64,000 nucleotides of DNA, from positions 6,758,001 to 6,822,000 of the forward strand of contig CM059621.1 in assembly GCA_030435675.1 (NCBI GenBank), written 5' to 3'. Below are positions 1-9,814 of the stretch, in pieces. A program made the position numbers and the translations under genes. The notes under the pieces were generated by a model. That model had not been told where the DNA came from. It saw only the letters and a program-made list of their open reading frames with translations, and made no database searches. Positions within the stretch are counted from its first letter, which is position 1. Each line of letters begins with the position of its first letter. This DNA comes from Steinernema hermaphroditum. Taxonomy: Eukaryota; Nematoda; Chromadorea; Rhabditida; Steinernematidae.

Positions 1-936
1 TCAGTGGGTTTTATCGTCTCTCGCTGTGGAATCGCTACCGGGAGACGAACGGCCGGAGTACTTGTGCCGTTGATACGCCTTGGAGGAAGTGGCGGAGGCA
101 CTGGTCTTGGAGGGGGGCTGACATCGGAAGGCAAGGGAGGCGGAGGCTGAGTTGGTGGAGGCGAACACGGTGGGTTGGTATGAGTGCGAGCCACAGGATC
201 TTCATTTATTGGGGAGAACTAAAGCATGGCTTATTAGTTGGTAAGTTCAAGGTTCGCGAAAAGCTGCTATTCACCCGTAGAGCTCTACAAACTAAAGCAG
301 AGCTAAAGAACCCGATTTTGGGCACGTAGCTCTGTTCTCTGTTGCAATCTGTCGAAGAAAGAAACGCACATCAGGAAGTGGATGGACATGATGATGGGAC
401 GTGAAGTGTCCGAAGGTCGTCGCGGCATGAGTACTTATAGTGTCCGCAGGATAAACGGCGATCACCGACCGATCCATGGCCTGCTCCATGAGCAAATTCC
501 GCCCCCACGACTGCAGCGACGCCGTTTCGCTCGCCGGTGCCGATGAGAGATCGTCCCCGGCGATGGATGCCGTTCCCGATCCACAAGTGCTTGTTCCCAC
601 GGGCGATCCTCCAGTTCCGAACTCCGTCACGATGCGTCCGCGCAGCACTGCCAATCTATTGCGCCGCTGATGCGAAGAAGAAGCAGCGGCCGCTGCGGCG
701 GCTACCGTTGCATTCGACGTCGATGGCCTCGGAGTCTCCAGCTGTAGGGCGGTTCATTAGAAGCAGAGAAGAGCGCCACACGTTACCAACGGAAGTTTCG
801 GAATGATCGGATGCGACGGCGTCAATGGAATCGCGACCCGCTTCTCGGCTGGTGTCGCCGCCGCCGAAGTAGTGGCAACGGGATCGAGAGTGTCTACGGC
901 GTCTTCGAATTCAGCGTCACTGTCATCAGCGCTCAT
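1..936 (-). CDS. FFAT-like motif and proline-rich protein, N-terminal part (runs off the left edge)
   Basis: Three exons fit in phase: 787-936 (50 codons from the ATG at 936), 370-741, and one from 218 to beyond position 1. The first exon starts MSADDSDAEFEDAVD, an acidic stretch with an EFxDA core resembling FFAT motifs that bind the ER protein VAP. Exon 2 has a poly-Ala and Ser/Thr-rich disordered stretch. Exon 3 is strongly proline-rich (repeated PPP and PPLPPRR), typical of SH3-binding segments. WDR44-type Rab11 effectors (nematode SYM-4) combine an N-terminal FFAT motif, a proline-rich segment and C-terminal WD repeats. That identity is an inference, since the WD repeats would lie outside the window. 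An acceptor CAG at 943-945 lies just before the ATG, and the upstream gene's poly(A) signal is about 120 bp away, the spacing of a downstream operon gene. Confidence 0.5.
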
Positions 937-1065
937 CGCTTCCTGACGTCGGCATACACCGCTTCTGGACCAGAACTTTCAGAGAACGCAATTGCTGTGG
1001 CAGAAAATAAAACTCAGATCGCGACGGCAACGCTTCCAAGGGTCGTGCAACATCACATAAAGGCA

Positions 1066-1071
1066 TTTATT
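1066..1071 (-). terminator. poly(A) signal of idhb-1
   Basis: AATAAA on the minus strand, 108 bp past the idhb-1 stop and about 120 bp before the next gene's splice acceptor. Confidence 0.6.
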
Positions 1072-1178
1072 CCACTTAAGGTTGGTAAAGGTACTTCAGT
1101 TTAAGCGGGGACATAAACAATAAGAATTCTACCCGGGGGCCTAGTTCTAATGAGCACAGGAAGAAGCATCTTCATGGT

Positions 1179-2570
1179 TTAGATTCGGAAGTTCTCAATG
1201 ATAGCGTCAGTAAATTCACTGGTGGAGGCATATCCTCCAAGATCGCGTGTCTTCACTTTTCCATCCTTGATAACCTTCTCGACGGCTAAGCGGAGACCGC
1301 GACCGTACTCATCAAGGTGCAGGTGATTAAGCATGTTGGAGGCAGAAAGAATCATAGCAGTGGGATTCGCAATTTGGCTAAACGAGAGCGGTGAGGACAG
1401 TTTCACTGCCTTATAGCCTACCGTCCAATGGCCTCCTGGAAAGAGTGTCGCGATCCGGGCTCGAAGATGACATAGTCGGAGCCGACGGACTGACCAGAAA
1501 CGACGCCAGCACCTCCGATCAAACCAGCAGCGAGGTTATCAATGATGTTGCCGTAAAGGTTGGGCATGACCATCACGTCGAACTGCTCAGGACGGGATAC
1601 AAGTTGCATGCAGGTATTGTCGATAATCATTGACTCGAATTCGATTTTCGGATAGAGCTTCGCCATTTCTTGGCACACCTTGAGGAAGAGACCGTCTCCT
1701 AGCTTCATGATATTCGCCTTGTGCACGGCAGTAACCTAGAAAACAGTTCGTGTGACCATCAGTTTTAGTGAGCAGCGTCCACCTTTCTGCGATTGTGCTT
1801 CGTAGCATAGTCGAAAGCAAACTTCGCGATACGTTCAATCTTGGCACGGGTGGAAATCTTCAGGCACTCAATGACCCCGGGAACTAATTCGTGTTCCAAG
1901 CTGGAATACTCTCCCTCTGTCTGCTCACGAACAATAACAAAATCAAGTTCCTTGCCGTGGCGAGTCTTGATTCCATCGAAACTCTGAAAGAGTGCATTAG
2001 ATCAATAACGAGTATCGCACAACTCACCTTGATGTGGACAACATTGGCGAAGAGATCTAGTCGACGCCTCAGCTGCATGTTCATGCCGTGCAGTTCGCTG
2101 CTGTGTGGTCCATGGAAAGCCTCCTGGATGACACCCTTCAGGGCGACGTGGTTGTTGCGCGTGATGGATTCAATCGCGTCTTGGATCGTCGCCGACCGGG
2201 TATAGTGCACCTCGGAAAGGAAGACCTCCTCGAACTCGATGGGGATGCCGGTGTTCTTGACGATGTCTTGCACTGAGTAGATCAGTTCTGGTCCGACACC
2301 GTCACCGGGGATCATCGTTACCTAAATGGAAAAACGTGTTAGAATGTGGACGATTGTTAAGGAAACCGGTACTGTACGGATTTTGGGGGACTTTAAGCTG
2401 AACTTGCCTTAAGTTTTTGGCTGGCATCGGGTACAGGAGACGTCTAAAAATACGGATCATGAGAGATGCTTCAAAAAGCAAGTACTTACGGCAGAAACCG
2501 CCAATCCACGGACGGCTTGCTTGCCGGAAGCCACACGTGCAAACGACGAAACGATTCGATTCCCGATCAT
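1179..2570 (-). CDS. idhb-1: NAD-dependent isocitrate dehydrogenase subunit beta, mitochondrial
   Basis: Non-catalytic beta subunit of the TCA-cycle NAD-isocitrate dehydrogenase, which acts in the mitochondrial matrix. Exons are 2490-2570, 2028-2321, 1783-1983, 1422-1735 and 1179-1377, all joining in phase to give 362 aa. Exon 1 encodes a 27-residue Arg-rich presequence typical of mitochondrial import. Exon 2 opens with [13 protein letters not shown], the family's nucleotide-binding start, followed by [25 protein letters not shown] and [32 protein letters not shown] and the end [16 protein letters not shown] match the beta rather than the alpha subunit. An acceptor TTACAG at 2576-2581 leaves only five bases before the ATG, so the messenger is probably trans-spliced. 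The presequence exon joins the catalytic-fold exon directly, without the linker seen in vertebrates. Confidence 0.93.
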
Positions 2571-2949
2571 GCCACCTGTAACGAGAGTTTAGTTTGGGCT
2601 GCAAACAAAAAACGCGAATCTGGCACTCGAATCGATCGCAAATCGCTGTGATCGGCACTGCAAACGATTCCAATCAACGACACACCGCGCTGTGACTCAT
2701 AGGTGAAGGGTGATCGCTTTGGGACGCATGCGTTGGCTGCTTTCGGCTCTCGCCCTTTCACCTGTGTTCCTCTGCTTTTCTGTGGTTTTTCTGGTGTCCC
2801 CCCTTTGGCTTTCGTGTTCCATTTGCATTTACAAAAGCACGTGCCTAGCAAAGGTAAGCTGACATGAATGTATAGACGCTAACTGATCCAGAATTTGAAG
2901 TCTATTTTGAACCATTTTCGATTCGCATTCAACTCCGCTTGACATGGCT

Positions 2950-3965
2950 TCATTTTTTCGTCTTCCCTTCTCTGCTAGATGCTCCATTGTCGTCAGATTT
3001 CCCTTTTTTCCTACGAAACGATCAGGATTATCACAGACTTTCCTGTGTACTTACTTTTTTCGTTCAGAAATGGACTTCTCAGCATCAGAATTTGCCGTGT
3101 TCCGGACTTTTAGCCGAGTCAAAACCGAATTTTTAAGGCGCTTCATTTGCTGCTTTAATTTTTGTCCTTTGTTCTGTCCCCGTGTCGATTTCTCGCTTTT
3201 TTCGCTTTCTTCCATGTCGCTTTTCTCCTTTTGCTTTCTACAACGCTTGATGTGAGACTAAGCACAAGAAGGATAAAACTTACTTTTTCGCATACTCTTC
3301 CACATCGCTCTTACGCGTCTTGTTTCCTCTCGCTCCATATGGAGTTTTACCTGCCTGGGGTTCGGCTGATTTATTCTCAAATCTTCTAATCAGGGCACGC
3401 CGAATATTTCGTAGTTCTGCAAATCGCTCCTTTTTTGGCCTAAATCGGTATCCATCGTAAATAACATGTTTGTTTCAATTCACTTTTTGTGGTACTGCTC
3501 CTTGCTGAGTTTCGGCTCAGGAGGGCAATCAGCAACGACAGGAGGAGGTTCCGGCGTCGGTGTTTTGTTGGATTGCGGCGATTTTTGCTTCTGTTGCACT
3601 TCTTTAGGATGTTGGGACTTTTGGTTCTGCTGGGCTTCTCTATCTTGCGTGGGCTTCAGCTTCTGTGGCACTTCCACAGGTCGGGGAGACTTCGGCTTCT
3701 GTTGCACTTCTGCAGCTTGGGGAGGCTTCTGCTCTTGTTTCACTTCTGTAACTTGTATAATCTCCTCCTCTGCGAATGACTTGAGCTGTTGTTCTTCTGT
3801 GAATTCGGACTGTGTTGTGATTGTACTGTTCGAGAAATCAGTCCCATTGCTCGAACTTTCGGTGGAACGACTCCGCCCTGGTGACTTCTCAGTGCCCTGT
3901 GGGGCTAAGTGATCAACTTTCGGAATCTCGTCGTCTTTTAGCGCGTTGCCTCCTAAGGTCATCAT
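2950..3965 (-). CDS. Lys/Pro/Gln-rich protein of unknown function (293 aa)
   Basis: Not recognised. Four exons join in phase: 3484-3965, 3284-3439, 3055-3237 and 2950-3010, with introns of 44-46 nt and consensus GT..AG ends, so this is a real gene although no single frame is long. Residues about 75-140 are a degenerate repeat built on EVQQKxKSPxP. The middle has KKERFAELRNIRRALIRRF, possibly helical. The rest is dominated by Lys, Glu and Ser, as in disordered nuclear or nucleolar proteins. The start is uncertain: an acceptor CGCCAG ends at 3976, 11 bases before the ATG, but a 26-aa open frame lies directly upstream (3989-4069). It may head an operon with idhb-1, whose acceptor is about 370 bp downstream of this stop. 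Confidence 0.6.
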
Positions 3966-3988
3966 GAATAAATTCCTGGCGAAGACGA

Positions 3989-4069
3989 TTAAATACCATT
4001 TACGAGGACCCGCTTCAGCAGCTTTGCCGGATCATCTATCGAATCTTGAGTAGGATCTTCACGATCCAT
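3989..4069 (-). other. Short open frame upstream of the Lys/Pro/Gln-rich gene
   Basis: A 26-codon frame beginning MDREDPTQDSIDDPAKLLKR, preceded by the acceptor-like TTATTCAG. It could be the true first exon of the downstream gene, but the only donors would leave an intron of 28 or 34 nt, shorter than any other intron here, and the phase does not fit. It could also be an upstream ORF. 4070-4706 is otherwise an apparently non-coding divergent spacer to mrps-14. Confidence 0.25.
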
Positions 4070-4706
4070 CGACGCTGAATAAGAGCTCCAGCACGACCGA
4101 CCGCTCTTCAGGGACAATGCGGATGTAGAATGCAGGGATATGCCTCTCAAAGGTCTGAAGTGGGCACTCGCTAGACGCCGGTGTGCTCTCGCAGCGAGGT
4201 TACTGACAGCGCGCCCAAAGGATACTGTGCCCGTAAACACAAGTGACTTCCGCTGTCCGCCTGTCGACCGGGTTTCTCTCTTGCAGCGGGTTTGCCCTCT
4301 CCCTCGCGCCAACTCGCGTCGATTGTTTCGCGAGGCGTACGTCCTCTCGACGATGGCGCTCGAGTTCGCTATTTTATGTATCGCCGCGTTTTTGTAGTTT
4401 TGCGGGATTCCCACTGCATTTGCATCTCCTCTGCCGCAGACTTATTGAACCGTCCTTTTTTGTCATTTGAACGTGACTTTCCGATTGGAATGGAATATTG
4501 ATTGCTCGTCGATAATGGCTTCCTGAATGGGTGTAATGTGACGCTTTGCTGCGGAGTATTGTGGTCAGATTGCAGTATAAACCAAGCGCGTAACTTCGTC
4601 CATCGGGGCATCACTCCTTTTCGACTCTTCGTCGCGTTATTCCATTGTTTATAGCATTTGCGCGCTCTTTTCGCACGATCTTTGACTCATATTTCTGTTT
4701 CAGCTG

Positions 4707-5325
4707 ATGCTCCTCTCGACACTAAGACGGGCCTTTAGCGTTCTTGAAACGCGCGGTTTTACGTCTCGCTTTTATAGCTCATCGGCCGCGGGAGCTGCCT
4801 CTCCTTCGACTGAAACCGAATCCGAAGTCGGAGCATCCGAGATCGATGATGGAGAGCCGGTCGTGAAGATTCTCCCACAAGCATACAATCAAGCAACTTT
4901 GAAAACTCTCAAGTATTTCATTCCCTCGAGTCCTATGTGTTATGATGTCCTACTTTAGACTCGATACTTATCCGTTTTACGTCGAGCGCGAATGGTGGAA
5001 AGAAGGAAAGCGCATGACCTTCTGGTCAACCTGGCGCATGTTACGAGACGTTAGACGCCGCCAGAAGACGCAGGAATTGGGTCCGGATCGAATGCGGTTG
5101 AAGGCATTGAAATCGAATACGATCCTTCCACAGGCCACTCGCGATGAGTGCGCAGAGCAGCTGCACAATCTGCACCGATATTCTCGGCCAAATCTCATCC
5201 TAAACATGTGTCAGTTCACGGGCCGATCGCGCGGAAAGATCAAGCCGTACCGTGTCAACCGACATGTGTTCCGACGCCTGGCCGATCATGGGCAACTCTC
5301 TGGCGTGCAGCGAGCTATGTGGTGA
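4707..5325 (+). CDS. mrps-14: Mitochondrial small ribosomal subunit protein uS14m
   Basis: Component of the 28S mitochondrial ribosomal subunit. Exons 4707-4912 and 4959-5325 are separated by a 46-nt intron and give 190 aa. The N-terminus is Ser/Arg-rich, consistent with a mitochondrial presequence, followed by a long acidic linker. The conserved core is TFWSTWRMLRDVRRRQ, then KSNTILPQATRDE and the C-terminal VFRRLADHGQLSGVQRAMW, nearly identical to the S14 signature. The acceptor TTTCAG ends three bases before the ATG, suggesting a trans-spliced messenger. 5326-5687 is a spacer with no coding signal; cap-1 follows on the same strand, so the two could share an operon. Confidence 0.93.
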
Positions 5326-5703
5326 TTCTTGTCTTTTGTTATTGTTGTTGCGGACTGTCTAGAGAGTCTGTCTGGTCTACTTGACGGTCTAGGAGAGTAT
5401 TTAGGACTGTGTAAGATAAAATCGATTGTTATTGTTCTGCGCGGCCCTCTTGTGCTCACTACGTTGCGACCGTTTCTGATATCTGTTCTGGTGTAATTCG
5501 TTTATCGCTTCTTGCGCGCCCCAGTGGCTGGCGATAGCACCGTCACCATCTGGGTGAATTGATCGATTTCGCGGCCGAACAATATTAAGGCATATGAGTC
5601 ACCGGTTACGGCGCGCTCTGTGTAGAATCATCGCTCTTCGCGTTATTTCGAGGTTCATTTCATTTACTGTTTTTCTGTCCGTTTGCAGATCTTAATTGAC
5701 GCA

Positions 5704-6847
5704 ATGGAGGTTGGAAATGGATCTACCGGAGAACTCCCAGACGCGGAAAAAGTGCGCATCGCGAACGAATTTCTCCTCCAGGCGCCTCCGGGAGAATTCA
5801 ACGACGTCTTCAACGACGTCCGCACTCTGCTCCACAACGACGAACTTCTGAAGTCGAAGTGCGGACCTGCTATCGCCAAGCACTACACTGAGAACTTTGC
5901 TCCCGTACAACTTGAGGGAATCGACGAGCTGGTAAGGTCGTCATCTCCAGATTTGTCATGGAAAGTAACAATTCAGACGCTGATTACTCCCTTCAGCGAA
6001 CTTCCCGATGGACGATTTATTGACCCCAAATCTGGCAAAACCTTTCGCTACGACTACTTGAAGAAAGAAGTATCCGATATCCAGAATGTGAATCCAGGGG
6101 ACCTCGACCAGTCTCTCGAGCCGTGGAGGAAGGCTCTTCAAGCTGTAGGGCAGCTGTTTTCATCAGCTTTCAGTTGTATTTGTATTTAGGAAGCTGACTC
6201 GTATGTTGAACAGCACTACCTTAAGTCCGGAGTGGCTACAGTCTTCACCACAAAAGGCGTCGTTACCCTCTGCATCGAGTCACACCAATTTCAGCCGAAA
6301 AATTATTGGTTTGTCGAGCTTTTGTCCTGCTCAGCTTCTTCAATGTCTTTTCAGGAACGGGTTGTGGAGGTCACAGTGGACGGTGCCAGTGGGTGACGGC
6401 AAATCGGGGAGCCAGGAGTTCCAGGGCGTTGTGAAGGTGCAGGTTCACTACTACGAAGAAGGAAATGTTCAGCTGATCTCCAACAAGGAAATGACGGCCA
6501 AAGTTACTGTAACTGTAAGCTGCCTGTCGCTTACTTTTCTCACATTTGGTAACTTAGACCGATCTTGAGAAGACCGCGAAGGATATCATGCAGGCCATCA
6601 GCGAACAGGAATCCATCTATCAGGTACGCGCTACATCCCGAAACGAAATTCTGAATTTCAAGGCTGATGCAATTCTACATTTACTGTAAGCTGCTAATTT
6701 CAGACTGCCGTTCAAGAGAACCACGTTAGTTTGTCGGACACCACGTTCAAAGCTCTCCGTAGACAATTGCCCGTGACGCGTTCCAAGTTGGACTGGTTGA
6801 AGATTCACTCTTATCGCGTTGCGCAAGATCTCCGACCGCCACAGTAA
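5704..6847 (+). CDS. cap-1: F-actin capping protein alpha subunit
   Basis: Alpha subunit of CapZ, which blocks the fast-growing ends of actin filaments as a heterodimer with the beta subunit. Six exons join in phase: 5704-5931, 5977-6144, 6190-6308, 6355-6514, 6558-6623 and 6704-6847, giving 294 aa (about 286 is usual). Family hallmarks are [19 protein letters not shown] across the exon 3/4 junction, [16 protein letters not shown], and the C-terminal [20 protein letters not shown], which includes the actin-binding tail. The true start is the ATG at 5704, 16 bases after the acceptor TTTGCAG. The extra length sits mostly in the Gly/Ser-containing loop around residue 175. Confidence 0.95.
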
Positions 6848-8673
6848 TCTAATTCTCTGTTTGCGCCGCATGTCTATGATTTGTACACCTGCTTTATTTT
6901 TCTTGTAATTGGCGTTAACTTATTCCGACGTATTGATATTAAAGATTAAGATTTTGCCTTCAGCTAATGTTCTGCGAGGTTTGGCCCTGGGGGTATATTT
7001 TATGTGTTGCTGTGGGGAAATTCCGTGATGGATAGCAGTCGAGTTGGTGGTGATTTAACCATTGTGAACCTGTTGTTTCTATTTAGCGTGAGGTTTACGG
7101 ACTCTGTGTCGGGCAGACATTGTCTCGCGTGCAGACAGGAGTCAGTATGTCGTGCTTCTGAAATTAGTTGCACCTTGGGGTCGGTTGTTCTGTCTGGTCT
7201 GAATCTTACAGTATGTGCGCCTCTCAGACAGCTAAAGTCCAGTATATCGTGGCTCGTATCAGCTAGGATTAATCACGTTCACACATGATCAGTCCGACTA
7301 TTTAGCGCAGAAATTTCGAACCTTTTTGGCAATTAGCCTTCCGGATTTCTCTGTTTTTGTACTTGACGTCATTTTCAAGATGTTTCTACATGTAATCTTT
7401 GCTTATATGAGTCGTTTCCGGTCATATCGTATTTATTTTCCTTTATTATGACTGTTCGCTTTTCGGTGATGGTCGTGTTTTAATATTCAGTTCTTCTGAT
7501 GACATCGTGTTAGCACGCTGTACGCCTGTGCCCGCGCCTCTCCACCTACGGTATTCTTATCTGCAAATCCGATTGTGAACTGGTTTTTTCGCGCATGTGT
7601 CAGAAAGCATTAGTTGGGAATTTAAATACGATTTGGAGCCTCTCAACCGGATTCAGGGTGGCGCGAGGTTAGTTAGGCCAGCTCCTAGAGAACTTTCGCC
7701 CCTGCTTATCTTCCATCGGCGATAACGCCGTTCCCGCAGACGATCTTCAGATGTGCCTCTCTGCAAAACGTTGACATCACTTACAACATTCCGCTTCGAG
7801 ATTTGACACCTGAACTTTTTGGTCACTCGCGGTCCTCGCGCACTCTGGGTGATGTAATCCTATTCCTCTGCTGGGCGGGCTCAGTCGCTCGCACCAATGG
7901 GCGCACGTGGCGGTGATGTCATCGGCTGTGCTCCCGTCCCTCGCGTTCTATCCACAATTTCATTCCTATGACGTTCACCCCTCGTGACCGCGTGTTTTTA
8001 TTTCGAGATAGCCAACCAGTGCCTATTTCAGTCAAAGTTCCGCTTCGACTCAATACCCAGCGCTGATTAAAACCGATTGAGTAGAACACTTCGATTTACT
8101 TTTTTATTGGATATACACAGTGAAAATGAGTATATCACAGTAATCGCTTCTAGCGAGTACCTCATCGATCTCCTTTGAGCTCGAGGTTTTACACCCGCAT
8201 AGAGAACAAGTCTCTGTGCTTTCTAAGGTATGGTTTCTGTTTCACGTCTTTGTTTTCCACCGCAGACGGGTCGCTGCGTGTTAGCCTCACAGCCGAAGAA
8301 ATACGGTATTCCTTCGTGATAAGACCGCAAACAACGGGGATCGCTCGTGACATTAGGACGGTGTATTTTCTACTTTGTAGTGGGGAATCACACGCTCTCT
8401 GCTCTCTTCGTTCGTAAAGGCTCCGCGTCGCCGTCGGACAGGATTCATACTTCAGAGGGCGCCACGCGGCCTTTCGTTTGGCTGTCTTCCCCCTACGAGC
8501 TATGCACTATCTCTCAGGCGTGCATCTGTCCCCTGTAGTCCTTTCATTGTCAGTTCCTCCGTGTGCTTTCGGAAGGCGCGGTCGGGGGCACTGGACGTGG
8601 CTGTACCTAACACGGACGCGGCGACCCGTTTACTGCAGATTGTGCGTGTAATCTAATTTGCTGTTTGTTTCAG
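6848..8673 (+). other. Spacer between cap-1 and atf-4; probable atf-4 promoter and leader
   Basis: About 1.8 kb without a convincing coding frame. An ATTAAA-like signal near 6937 may end cap-1. The block from about 7.5 to 8.6 kb is moderately GC-rich and probably contains the atf-4 promoter and possibly a 5' leader exon, because a good acceptor (TTTGTTTCAG) ends at 8673, 17 bases before the first upstream ATG. No TATA box or leader exon could be fixed. Confidence 0.4.
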
Positions 8674-8690
8674 CCTTTTCTTCTACAATC

Positions 8691-8975
8691 ATGATGTTCT
8701 ACAACGTTTCCCAAGGGCCTGTGTGCCAGCAAAATGCAAGCTACTTCAATGGAAATGGAGCCGTATTTAATGGACAACAATCCTATTTTGGTGAAAGTGG
8801 AAGACACGTCGGAGGAAATGTATTCAGTTCCTATGGTGGAGGACGAATGGATGCCGCTCCTGAAGTGGGAGCCAGACGAGGAGGAGATCCTCCTAGTTTG
8901 GAATCCACTAGATGGAGACACCAAGCCTCCAGCTCCGCCCACACGTGTACAGGATGCCAGTGTTGTGTTTGTTGA
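8691..8975 (+). promoter_or_regulatory. Overlapping upstream ORF of atf-4 (94 codons)
   Basis: The first ATG after the acceptor (8691) opens a 94-codon frame that ends at the TGA at 8973-8975. The main atf-4 ATG at 8734 is 43 bases downstream and in a different frame, so the two frames overlap for 242 nt. Ribosomes that start here terminate far inside the main frame and cannot reach its ATG. This is the arrangement of the inhibitory uORF2 of mammalian ATF4, where bypass under eIF2-alpha phosphorylation switches on translation. That this uORF works the same way is inference. Its predicted peptide is Gly/Ser-rich and resembles no domain I know. Confidence 0.7.
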
Positions 8976-9814
8976 GCCTAACACGGCATACATCAATGGT
9001 GTACATCATATCAACTCAAACAACGGCACATCTCCTTCCTACGACGCTGTCCACTCTTCTTCCAACTGGTTAGAATCCAGATTTGACTTCAACTACTACA
9101 ATTATGGCGATCCTTCTGGAGACTATTTGGGACAAAATCACGGCCAGTGCAATTTGGGAAGCGGTAGGAACTCTGATCCTCGCACCACGGTAATACGGAG
9201 TCTTGCAGAATCCGTTTCGAACGAACCATTCGTGCCGTTCGAGAACGCCAACAACCAGCCATCTGTTCTGAACGAACTTCCATTCAACGTCGACGAATTT
9301 CTCCCGTCGTCGCGTGATTTGGCAGACTTGGACAAGCAGTACGCCGGGTCGGAAGTGGCCTCGAACGAAGCAGCCATCTACGCTGAAATATCTCGCGAGT
9401 GCAACGCTATCGAGGAGCGCCAGTCGTCCTCGTCGCCCGAATCGTTCGGATCGATTGTTAGCCTTGCATCCCATGGTTGTTTAAAGTCGTTTCTAATTAT
9501 AGGATTCCAACTCTGTCGCAGATTCGGATGGATTCTCTCCTTCGCCGCCGGCACGCAAATATCGTCGCGGGGACGCGACCACCGTGCCCACTCGCACGGG
9601 CGGGAAGGTGTCGCTTCGGAAGAAAGAGCAGAACCGCGCTGCAGCGATGCGCTACCGCGAGAAGAAGCGTTTCGAGCGCCAGTCACTTTACACCGACGCC
9701 GAACAGCTGGAGAAGGATAACAGCTCGCTCAAGACGAAGGTCCGATCACTGGAGAGCGAGATAGAATATCTGAAAACGCTGATGCGCGAAGTCGGAATGC
9801 GTCTTCCTCTGTAA
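8734..9814 (+). CDS. atf-4: bZIP transcription factor ATF-4
   Basis: Effector of the integrated stress response, a nuclear bZIP factor for amino-acid and redox genes. Exons 8734-9456 and 9503-9814 with a 46-nt intron give 344 aa (mammalian ATF4 is about 351). The N-terminal half is acidic and Asn/Ser-rich, as expected of an activation domain. The basic region KKEQNRAAAMRYREKKR carries the DNA-contacting Asn and Arg residues, followed by a leucine zipper (DAEQLEKDNSSLKTKVRSLE and on to LKTLMREV). Several in-frame ATGs follow closely (8734, 8749, 8755), so the exact start is uncertain. The intron lies just upstream of the basic region. Translation is probably uORF-controlled. No poly(A) signal was obvious. 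Confidence 0.92.

Noticed and set aside
3369..3374. Minus-strand AATAAA read first as a poly(A) signal
   Set aside because: It lies inside the second coding exon (RRFENKSAEPQ) of the Lys/Pro/Gln-rich gene, which continues to 2950.
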